NCBI RefSeq assembly: GCF_007176755.1
Contig: NZ_BJTV01000004.1
Span: 480,370 to 544,369, forward strand
Reading direction: 5' to 3'
DNA length: 64,000 nt
DNA from: Streptomyces sp. 1-11
GTDB lineage: Bacteria > Actinomycetota > Actinomycetes > Streptomycetales > Streptomycetaceae
The translations under genes and the position numbers were made by a program. The notes under the pieces are model-generated. The model did not search any database. It worked only from the letters and a program-made list of their open reading frames with translations, and had not been told where the DNA came from. Positions 9,545-18,900 of the stretch are shown piece after piece (the stretch's first letter is position 1; each line of letters begins with the position of its first letter).

Positions 9545-9710
9545 CGGGCACCGCCGGGCCGGGCCGAGCCGGACCAGGCCGGACCGAGTCGGGCCAGGCG
9601 AGCCGAGCCGGGCCGAGCCGGACCGGGCCGGACAGAGCGAGCCGGACCGGACCGAGCTGGGCCGGATCGAGCTGGACCGGATCGAGCTGGACCGGATCGA
9701 GCTGGGCCGG
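9545..9710. repeat. Pentamer-based minisatellite downstream of the synthase genes
   Basis: About 165 bases are built from five-base units of the type CCGGA/CCGAG/CCGGG. They grow into a cleaner 15-base unit ATCGAGCTGGACCGG at 9666-9680, 9681-9695 and, with one base change, 9696-9710. Because 15 is a multiple of both three and five, all frames stay open and give five-residue repeats. I regard it as non-coding. It occupies most of the 300-base gap 9432-9731, where I see no gene. Confidence 0.85.
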
Positions 9711-9744
9711 ACCAGCCCGGGCGCCGAGGTGTCAGCTGGTCCGG
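9707..9744 (-). terminator. Perfect 10-bp hairpin at the stop codon of the last synthase gene
   Basis: Reading the minus strand, CCGGACCAGC (9744-9735) includes the final codons of the AT-AT-ER gene. After an 18-base loop that starts with the stop codon comes its exact inverse GCTGGTCCGG (9716-9707). The stem is very GC-rich. No T-run follows, as is common for actinobacterial terminators. It is well placed to end or stabilise the transcript of the whole synthase operon. Confidence 0.5.
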
Positions 9745-12700
9745 TGGAAGGCGTTCAGGCGGGTGGTGAGGTGGGCGGCCGCGCCCTCCATCAGGGTGTC
9801 GGCGACGGCCTCCACCGTGCGCGCGGACCACTGTTGCAGGCCGGTGCCCTCGACCACCTGGTTGAAGGCGCCCATCGCCGGTCCGCAGTGCACCAGGTAG
9901 TCAACCCGGTGCCGGTCGTCGCCGGTCACCGCGAGCCGGAAGCCGCGGGTGAAGTAGGCCCGGAAGAAATCCGCCAGCTCCTGCTTCGGGTCCGCGCCGG
10001 GCGCCCCGGGCGCGGGGTGCGCGCCGCCCAGGTAGCGGTCGAGGATCTGGGTCTTGGTCTCGTCGTCCAGCTCGGCCGCCGAGACGTGCCGGCGCCACAG
10101 CTCGTGCAGCCGGGTCGCCCGCGCCGGGAAGAACAGGCCCCGTTTGAGGTAGCGGGCCCGGGTGCCGAACTCGAACAGCTCACCCCACGGCGCGGTGTCC
10201 ACGTCGTACTCGCGCGCGGCCTGCAGGACGTCCTTCACCTCGGCGCTGGTGGCGGCCTCGACCGAGCACTGGTTGACGGAGCCGGTCAGCACGAACTCCG
10301 CGCCGAGCAGGAACGCCGCCGCCACCGCCTCCGGGGTGCCGAGGCCGCCCGCGCAGCCCACGTGCACCCGCTCGCCGGGCAGGGCGGCGCCGTCGCGCAA
10401 CCGCAGCACCGCGGGGAGCAGGGTCAGCAGGTCGGCGCTGCTGGTCAGCCAGCCGCCGTCGGCCTCGACGCACAGGTCGTCCGCCATGGGCCGGCCGGCC
10501 GCGGCGCGTGCCTCCTCGGCGGTGACCTCACCGGTCTCCACCAGCCTGGCGACCAGCCGCTCGGGCGGCGGGGCCAGGAACTCGGCGGCCACGTCGGTGC
10601 GGCCGACCTTGGCGATGATCCGGCCGCCCTTGAGCCGGAACCGCACCAGGGCCGGGGTGATCAGCGGGAAGCCGGAGGCCTCCACCAGGTCGATGCCGTG
10701 CCGCAGCAGCAGGTCCACCAGCGCCGACTCCTCCTGCGGGGCGCCGTGCCGGTAGAGCAGGTTGACGCCGAAGGCGCCGCCGAGGCCGAGGTCGCCGGCC
10801 AGTTCGCGCAGCCTGCCGTCGATCTCCTCCAGGGTCAGCCCCCCGGTGCCGAGGAAACCGAGCAGGCCGGCCTTCGAGGCGGCGCCCAGCATCTGGCGGC
10901 CGGAGATCCCGCCGTACAGGGAGCCCAGCAGGTAGGCACGGCGCAGGCCGTACCGCTCCCGGAAGGTCGCGGCGCCCAGGGTGTCGGCGGTGACCGCGGC
11001 GGCGGCCACGGCGGTGTCCGCGGCGGTGTCCGGCGCCTGTGCGGCGGCCGCCGGGGTCGCGGCCGGGGACGCCGGGGCCGGCCGCTCGGGCGCCGGGGCG
11101 CGGCGCGGGGCGGGGGCGGGCAGCGGCTGCGCGGTGTTCCTGATCTTCGCGACCAGGTTGGTCAGCACTCGGCCGGGCCCGATCTCCACGAAGTCGAAGT
11201 CGCCGTGGCCCATCAGCCGTCGCACCGTGTCGGTCCAGCGGACCGGCGAGACGATCTGCGCGGTCAGCGTCTCCTTGACCGCGTCCGGGTCGTACGGCTG
11301 CCCGTCCACGTTGGCCAGCACCGGCACGGCGGGCGCCCGCAGGGTGAACCCGTCGAGGAAGCGGGCGAACTCCTCGGCCGTCGCGCGCATGTAGCGGGAG
11401 TGGAAGGGGGCGCTGACGTTGAGCCGCACCGCTCGGGCGCCCGCGGCCTCCACGGCGGCGCGGGCCGCCTCGACGGACTCGCGCGGGCCGGAGACGACGA
11501 GCTGGTCCGGCGCGTTGTGGTTGGCGATGTCGAGGTCCTCGATGCCCGCCTCGGCCAGCACCCGCGGCAGCTCCGTCTCGTCCAGGCCGACCACGGCCGC
11601 CATGCCGCCGCCGCCGGCCTCGGCCATCAGGGCGCCGCGCCGCTGCACCAGGCGCAGCCCGGTCTCGAAGTCGAAGACGCCGGCGGCGAACAGGGCCACG
11701 TACTCGCCGAGGCTGTGGCCGACCAGGTAGTCGGCCGGCACCGGGTCCGCGGCCTGCCGCTCCAGGTATCCGAGGGCGCTCACGGCGAACAGCGCGGGCT
11801 GCGTGAACTGCGTCTCGCCCAGGCGCCGCCCGGGGTCGTCGAGGCACAGCTCGGCGAGGGAGTGGCCGAGCACGCGGTCGGCGGTGGTGGTGTGCTCGGG
11901 GTACTTCTCGAAGAGCTCCCGGCCCATACCCCGTACTTGGGAGCCCTGGCCGGGGAAACCGTAGACCTTCATGCGTTGTGCCTTCCTTGGTGTCTTCGCC
12001 CGGTTCGGTGTCGCCGGGGCGGCCAGTTCCCGCGCCCTGTCCAGCACGCCCGGGTCGTGGCCGAACGGGCTGAGGAGGGCGAGCGACCTCGATCGCGTGC
12101 CCGTCGGGAGGTTGCCTCGTACGAAGTTGTGCAGGGTGCCCGAAGGGCCGAGGTCCAGGTAGAGGAAGTCGCCCCGGGCCCGCATCCGGTCCATGGTGCG
12201 CTGGAACTCGATGGGCCGGCGGGCCACCTGCCAGAAGTGCTCGGCGCCCGGCCGCTCCACCGGTTCCCCGTCCACGCAGGACACCCAGGGCAGGCGGGGC
12301 GGCGCGAACTCGGCCTCGTCCAGGGAGGCCCGGCACGCGCCGAGCACCTCGTCCATCAGGCGGGAGTGGTAGGCGTACTCGACCGGGACGCGCTGGTGCA
12401 GCACGTCGGCGCGGCGCAGCGCGGCCTCGGCCCGGTCGAGGTCGTCGTCCGTGCCGGCGACCACGAAGTGGCCGGGGTAGTTGCGGGCGGCGATCTCGCA
12501 GGCCCGCAGCTCCGGCACCCGGTCCAGTACGTCGGTCCGGGCGAGCACGGCGAGCATGCCGCCGCGCGGCCCCGCCCCGAGCCCCTCGGCCTGGCGGACC
12601 AGCAGCCGCAGGCAGGCGTCAGGGGCGATGCTGCCGGACACGGCGGCCGCCGCGTACTCGCCCAGGCTGGAGCCGAGCAGGTGGTCGGGCTCCACCCCGG

Positions 12701-12983
12701 CCGAGCGCAGGGTCTCGGCGAGGGCCAGTTCGATCATCACGATCGCCGGGTGGGTGAGCCGGGTGTCGGTGAAGGGGTCGTTGCGGCGCCGGTCCGGGTC
12801 GAACAGCCGGGCGAGCACGGACTCGCCCAGCTCCTCGGCCACGACGGCGTCGTGGCGGCGCAGCGCCGCGCGGAACACCTCGTTCTCGGCGAAGAGCTCC
12901 CGGCCCATCCCGTAGTACTGCGAGCCCTGCCCGGAGAACATGAAGACGACGGGCAGCGGCCCCTGGCCGCCGGTCCCGCTCAC
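9732..12983 (-). CDS. Tandem acyltransferase-acyltransferase-enoyl reductase (trans-acting AT)
   Basis: This 1083-residue protein has two FabD-like domains and a PfaD-type FMN enoyl reductase. AT1 (about 12-310) has FSGQGSQYYGMG and GSSLGE at 104-109, with nucleophile Ser106. AT2 (about 340-620) has FPGQGSQVRGMG and GHSLGE near 422-427. The ER (about 660-1080) has GGISGRQMLGAASKAG and VHVGCAGGLGTPEAV. AT2 keeps the RRG arginine that binds the malonyl carboxylate, so it is the probable malonyl loader of all AT-less modules. AT1 has Gln at that position and may be an acyl hydrolase. The GTG at 12983 overlaps the upstream stop (GTGA). The architecture matches the AT-AT-oxidoreductase of the oxazolomycin cluster (OzmM) and MmpC of mupirocin. 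A hairpin covers its stop. Confidence 0.93.
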   Translation of the reverse strand: MSGTGGQGPLPVVFMFSGQGSQYYGMGRELFAENEVFRAALRRHDAVVAEELGESVLARLFDPDRRRNDPFTDTRLTHPAIVMIELALAETLRSAGVEPDHLLGSSLGEYAAAAVSGSIAPDACLRLLVRQAEGLGAGPRGGMLAVLARTDVLDRVPELRACEIAARNYPGHFVVAGTDDDLDRAEAALRRADVLHQRVPVEYAYHSRLMDEVLGACRASLDEAEFAPPRLPWVSCVDGEPVERPGAEHFWQVARRPIEFQRTMDRMRARGDFLYLDLGPSGTLHNFVRGNLPTGTRSRSLALLSPFGHDPGVLDRARELAAPATPNRAKTPRKAQRMKVYGFPGQGSQVRGMGRELFEKYPEHTTTADRVLGHSLAELCLDDPGRRLGETQFTQPALFAVSALGYLERQAADPVPADYLVGHSLGEYVALFAAGVFDFETGLRLVQRRGALMAEAGGGGMAAVVGLDETELPRVLAEAGIEDLDIANHNAPDQLVVSGPRESVEAARAAVEAAGARAVRLNVSAPFHSRYMRATAEEFARFLDGFTLRAPAVPVLANVDGQPYDPDAVKETLTAQIVSPVRWTDTVRRLMGHGDFDFVEIGPGRVLTNLVAKIRNTAQPLPAPAPRRAPAPERPAPASPAATPAAAAQAPDTAADTAVAAAAVTADTLGAATFRERYGLRRAYLLGSLYGGISGRQMLGAASKAGLLGFLGTGGLTLEEIDGRLRELAGDLGLGGAFGVNLLYRHGAPQEESALVDLLLRHGIDLVEASGFPLITPALVRFRLKGGRIIAKVGRTDVAAEFLAPPPERLVARLVETGEVTAEEARAAAGRPMADDLCVEADGGWLTSSADLLTLLPAVLRLRDGAALPGERVHVGCAGGLGTPEAVAAAFLLGAEFVLTGSVNQCSVEAATSAEVKDVLQAAREYDVDTAPWGELFEFGTRARYLKRGLFFPARATRLHELWRRHVSAAELDDETKTQILDRYLGGAHPAPGAPGADPKQELADFFRAYFTRGFRLAVTGDDRHRVDYLVHCGPAMGAFNQVVEGTGLQQWSARTVEAVADTLMEGAAAHLTTRLNAFHRTS
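11970..11988 (-). promoter_or_regulatory. Internal ribosome binding site and start for AT2-ER
   Basis: Inside the AT-AT-ER frame, AAGGAAGG (11988-11981) lies eight bases before an in-frame ATG at 11972. This ATG begins MKVYGFPGQGS, the usual N-terminus of a free-standing AT. No stop separates AT1 from AT2, so a full fusion is encoded. A second product of 746 residues (AT2-ER) could be made from this site. Confidence 0.5.
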
Positions 12984-15900
12984 CGGTACGTGTCCCAGAA
13001 CAGGCCCGTCGGCGCGGGCTCGGCGGGCGGTACGGGTCCGGTGGGCGCCGTCGACTCGGCGGGTCCGGCGGGGCCCCGTACGACGGTCCTGCGGTCGAGC
13101 GGCGGGCCGGGCAGCGGGGCGCGGGCGGCGAGGTGGTCCGCCGGGGCGGGCGCGAGCAGCAGGTGCGCGTTGGTGCCGCCGTCCGCGAAGCAGTTGAGCG
13201 CGGCGGCCTCGGCGGCGGCCGGCCAGGGGGCCGCCTGGCGCGGGAAGTACAGCGCGGAGGCGTCCAGGTCGAAGTGCGGCAGCGGCTGCTGCCCGGAGCG
13301 GAACGGCACCTGGGTGCGGTGGTGCAGCATCAGCACCACCTTGATGAACGCCGCGATGCCTTCGGCGGCCAGCGGGTGGCCGATGTTCGGCTTCACGGAG
13401 CCGAGGGCGACGGGCGAGGAGCGGGTCGCGGCGGCGCCGTAGACGCCGTCGATCGCCTTGAGTTCGAGCAGGTCGGTGACGGCGGCCCCGGTGCCGTTGG
13501 TCTCCACCCAGCCGATGTCGCCCGGGGCGTGGCCGCTGCGGGCGAGCGCCTCGGTCATCACCGCCTTCTGCGCCTGGAGGTTGGGGGTGGCCGGTCCCGC
13601 CGTGCGGCCGTCGTTGTTGACGGCGATGCCGCGCAGCACCGCGAGCACCCGGTCGCCGGCGGCGCGGGCGGCGGCCAGCGGCTTGAGGACCACGACGCCG
13701 ACGCCCTCGCCGAGGACGAGTCCGGCGGCTCTGCGGTCGAAGACGTGGAACTCCGGGCCCGGGTTCAGCAGTCCGCGCCGGCCGAACACCTGGTGCGCCC
13801 GGTCGTCGGCGAGCAGGCTCACCCCGGCGACGACCGCCGCCTCCACCGATCCGGTCCGCAGCGCCTGGACGGCGGTGTCCATCGCGACCAGGGCGGAGGA
13901 GCAGGCGGTGTCCACGACCAGGCTCGGGCCCTGGAAGTCGAAGAACTGCGAGACGTTCGCCGCCAGGTAGTTCTGCCCGGTCACCACGACCGGGTTCTTC
14001 GAGCGTTCCAGCGCGTCCGGGTCGGGGGTGTGGGTGGCGCGTCCGCCGACGTACACGCCGACCTTGCGCCCCTTGAGCTCGGCGGGCCGGTAACCGGCGT
14101 GGTGGACCGCGTTGTTCACCTCTTCGAGCAGCAGCAGCGCCTGCGGGTCCATGGCCGCCACGTCCGCCTCGGAGAGCAGGAACGCCTCCGGGTCGAACCG
14201 CAGCACGCCCGGCAGCAGGCCGGCGTGGTGACCGAGCGGGCGGCCGAAGCGCTCGTCGGGGACCGGCCGCAGCGCCGAGCGGCCCTGGCGCAGCAGCTCC
14301 CAGTAGGCGTCGGCGGAACCGGCGTCCGGGAAGCGGCAGGACAGGCCCACGACCGCGATGTCCGGCGCCGCCGGACCGGCCGCGGGCGCCGGGGACGCCG
14401 GTGCGGTGTCCAAGCCGCGCGGGGAGCCGGCCGCCGGGGTGCCGGCCGGGGCCGGGGCGGGGCCGGTGTCCGCCGCCGGAGCGCCGAAGACGGCCAGGAG
14501 TTCCGTGCGGTGCGCCTCGGCCAGGTGCCCGGCGAAGGCGTCGACGGTCGGGTGTTCGAGCAGCGCCGAGGGGTCGACGGAGACGTCCAGGCGCTTGGCG
14601 ACGGACTGGACGAGCTGGGACACCATGATCGAGTCCATGCCGTAGTCCTGGACCGGTACGTCGCCGGCGAGCCGGGCCCGGTCGAAGCGCAGCTCCTCGG
14701 CGAGCCGGTCGAGCAGCCAGGAGGCGGCCGCGCCGACCGCCGCGCGCACCCGGGCGTCCTCGTCCGGCCCCGCGGCGGGCGCCGCGGCCAACGGGGCGCC
14801 GGGGACCGCGGGCGCTTCCGTGGCCGGGGCGGTGGCCGAGATCGCGGGCCCGGCGGGGGCCGGGACGGCGGCGGGCGCGGTGGCGGTGGGCGGGGCCGGG
14901 TCCAGGCGGCGGGCGGTCAGGCGGGCGGGGTCGAAGCCGGCGTCCGGGCGCGGCACCACCGGCATGACCACCCTGGCGCCGCTGCCCAGCGCCCGCTCCA
15001 GCAGGGCGAGTCCCTGTTCGTCGGAGAGCGCCGCCAGCCCGGAGGCCCGGTAGGCGGCGCTGCGGGCCTCGCCCATGCCGGTGTCCTTCCAGCTCGGCCA
15101 CTCCACGCTGACCACGGGCAGCCCGTACGGGCGGTGCCGGGCGACGGCGTCCAGGTAGGCGTTGGCCATGGCGTAGTCGCTCTGGCCGACCGCGAGGGCC
15201 GGCACGGCGGCGGCGACCGAGGAGTACACGACGAACAGGCTCAGCGGCTCGTCGCGGAACACCTCCAGCAGGGCGTCGAGGCCGAACACCTTCGGGCCGA
15301 GGACGCGGGCGACGCCCGAGTGCGGCTTGCGCACGAACGCCGGGTTCTCGAAGTCGGTGACGCCCGCGCTGTGCACCACGCCGCCGACCGGTCCGAGCCG
15401 TCCGCGGACGTCGGCGAGGGCCTTGGCGAGCGCCTCGCGCTCCTCCAGCGGCACCGCGACGACCTCCAGTTCCACCCCCTGGGCCGCCAGTTCGGCCAGC
15501 GGGCGGAGCTTGCGGCCCAGCGGGCCGTCCTGAGCGATGTGCGCGGCCCACTCGGCACGCGGCGGCAGTTCCTCGCGTCCGGTGAGGACCAGCTTGCGCA
15601 CCCCGTGCGCGGCGACGAAGTGCCGTGCGGTCAGCAGCCCGATGCCGCGCGTGCCGCCGGTGACCCAGAGCACGTGGCCGGCCGGGAAGCGCGGCGCCTC
15701 GCCCGCGCCGCCCGGCTCCTCAGCCAGCCGGGCCAGGTGCCGGACGCCGTCGCGGTAGGCGACCTCGGCGGGCTCGTCGTCGTAGCTCAGTTCGTCGGCC
15801 ACCCAGCGGCACAGCCGCTCGTCGCCGGCCGCGCCGTCGATCTCCAGGTGGCGGGAGCGGACGTGGCGGTACTCGCTCTGCAGCATCCGGTACAGGCCGA

Positions 15901-18900
15901 TGCGGGCCGCGCCGCCGAGGCCGGGCGTGTCGTCGGGGGCGACCCGGGTGACCAGCAGGGCGCGCAGGTCGCGGCTGCCGCGGTCGACCAGGTGCTGGAG
16001 CCAGCGCAGCCAGGTGGGCAGCGTGGTGTGGTCCGGGGCCGGGCCGGCATCGGCGCAGCCCGCCAGGTCGACGACGGCGTCGAAGCGGTCCCAGCGGGTG
16101 CCGTCGGCGGCGAGTTCGGCGTCCAGCCGGTCGGCGGTGAGCACCTCGGCGGCGGGCAGCACGGCGGCGAGCCGGGCGGCCAGCGTCTCTGTGCCGGGGG
16201 CGGCGAGGACGGCGGTCAGGGCCGGGCGCGCGGTGCGGGAGGCGGGCGGGGCGGGCGTCCAGCGCCGGGTCAGGAGCATGCCGCCGTCGGCCGGCCGGCC
16301 GGTGAGGGCGGCCAGTTCGGCGTCGGCGGCGGCGAGCCAGACGCGGTCCCCGTCGAAGGGGTAGCCGGGCAGCGCCACCGGGCCGGGGCTGCCCGCCGGG
16401 TGCAGGACCGTCCAGTCGACGCCCTCGCCCCGGGTCCAGGCGGCGGCCAGGGCGGCGGGGTCCGCGGGCAACTCGGTGCCGGGGGCCGGGCGGCGCGGGT
16501 CGACCACACCGGTCCAACTGCCCGCCGGGCTGCCGCCGGCCGCGAACTCCTTCAGCTTCGCAGCGAGTTCGGGCAGTCCCTCGAAGAGGACGGCGAACCG
16601 GTGGGCCATGGCCTCGCGTCCGGTCTGCAGGGTCCAGGCCACCTGCTGGGGCGTCGCCCCGCCCGTCTCCGCGCGCAGGTGGCCGGCCAGACGCCGGGCC
16701 TGCGCGCGCAGCCGGCCGGCGTCCCGGGCGGAGAGGACCGCCAGCCGGCCGCCGGCCGGGGCGGCCGGGGCGGGCGTGTCCGGCCCGAGGTGCTCCTGGA
16801 GGATGATGTGGGCGTTGGTGCCGCCCGCGCCGAAGGAGCTGACACCCGCGGTGCGCGGCCGGACGGTGCCGTCCTCCCGCACCCGGCGCGGCCAGGGCGC
16901 CCGCTCGCGCTGGACCTCGAACGGGGTCGACGTGAAGTCGATGTTCGGGTTGAGACGGTCGGCGTGCAGGGACGGGACCAGCTCGCCGTGCCGCATCTGC
17001 AGCAGCACCTTGGTGATCGCGGCGATGCCGGCGGCCGACTCGGCGTGCCCGATGTTGGACTTGACCGAGCCGATGGGCAGCCGCTCGGGCAGGTCGCCCT
17101 CGAACGCCCGCAGCATGCCGTTGACCTCGACCGGGTCGCCGAGCGCGGTCCCGGTGCCGTGCGCCTCCAGGTAGTCGAGGTCGCCGGGGCGCAGTCCGGC
17201 GCGCTCCAGCGCGGACCGCACGAGGTCGCCCTGTGCCCGGGGGTTGGGGACGCTGTAACCGGCGCCCGCCCCGCCGTGGTTGACGGCGGACGCCTTGACC
17301 ACGGCGAGCACGCGGTCGCCGTCGGCGACGGCCGCGTCCAGGCGCTTGAGCAGCACGGCGCCGGACCCCTCGGCCGGGACGTAGCCGGTGCCGCCCTCGC
17401 CGAAGCTGCGGCAGCGGCCGTCCTCGGCGAGGAAGCCCCGCTGGGCGAGCTGGAGGAACTTCACCGGGTGGCTGGAGATGTTGACGCCGCCCGCGACCGC
17501 GACGTCGCAGTCGCCGTTGCGGATGGCCAGGCAGGCCTGGTGGATGGTGACCAGCGAGGAGGAGCACATGGTGTCCAGGGCGACGCTGGGACCGGTGAAG
17601 TCGAAGAAGTACGACACCCGGTTCGCGACGGAGGCGTACGACGAGGAGGTGGCGAAGCCCTCGCCGCGCAGCGCCTCGCCCACGCCGTAGAGCTGGTAGT
17701 GGCCGTACATCATGCCGACGAACACGCCGGTGCGCCCGCCGCGCAGTCGCTCACGGGTGTAGCCGGCGTCCTCCAGCAGGTGCCAGACGGTCTCCAGGAA
17801 CACCCTCTCCTGCGGGTCGGTGTGCTCGGCCTCGATCTGCGACATCCGGAAGAACAGCGGGTCGAAGCGGTCGGCGCCGGGCACGAAGCCGCCCCACTTG
17901 CCGTAGGTCCTGCCGGTGGCCGACTTGTCCGGGTCGTAGAAGACCCCGTGGTCCCAGCGGTCGCCCGGGATCTCCTCGACGCTGTCGCGGCCCTCGCGCA
18001 GGTTCTGCCAGAACTCGGTGACGTCGCCGGCGCGCGGGTAGCGGCCGGCGACGCCGATGACGGCGATGTCGTCGCCGCCGGTGGGCCCGGCGGGGGCCGG
18101 CACCGCCGCCGGGACGGCGGGCACGGGCACGGCGGCGGGCGGGGTCGCGGCAGCGGTGGTCGCGGCGGCGGGCGCGGGCACGGCAGCGGCGGGCGCGGGC
18201 ACGGTCGCGGCGGGCGCGGGCACGGTCGCGGCGGGCGCGGGCACGGTCGCGGCGGGCGCGGGCACGGTCGCGGCGGGCGCCGGGGCCTGGGCCGGCGGCA
18301 GCGGGGCCGGCGGGGCGGTGGTGAAGGCGGCGGGGTGGGCGGCGGCGAGGTGGGCGGCCAGGTCGCGGACGGTCACGTGCTCGAAGAGCAGGGTCTTCGA
18401 CAGCGGTCCGACGTGCTGTTCGAGGCCGCGGATCAGGCTCATGGTGATCAGGGAGTCCACGCCGTACCGGTCGAAGGGCTCGGTGACGGTGATCTCCGCC
18501 TCCGGCGTCCTCAGCTCCCGCGCCAGCAGCCGCAGGACCAGCCGCTCGGCCTCCTCGCGCGAACCGGAGCCGGGGCCCGCGCCAGCATCGGGGCCCGGCG
18601 CGGCGTCGGCGGCGGGCCGCGGCGCGGCCGGGGCCGGGGCCGTCGTGCCGCCGGACAGGGCGGTGAGGACGCGGGCCGGGTCGCCGGGGGCGAGCAGCAG
18701 GGCCGGGGCGGTGCCGGCGAGGGCCCGTTCCAGCGCGTCCAGGGCGGGCCGGGTGGCCAGCGGGCGCATGCCGAGCACGCGGTCCATGTACTCCTCGGCC
18801 CTGGCGTCGATGCGCATGCCGCCCTCGGACCACACCGGCCAGGCGGCGGAGAGGGTCCGGCCCTGGCGGGTGCCCGCCCTGCGCCGCTCCTCGCGGCGCT

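Noticed and set aside
9545..9710. CRISPR array
   Set aside because: Units are 5-15 bases, contiguous, without unique spacers.
9481..9831. Repeat protein encoded by the minisatellite
   Set aside because: Frames are open only because the repeat unit is a multiple of three. There is no start site and the frame overlaps the end of the AT-AT-ER gene.
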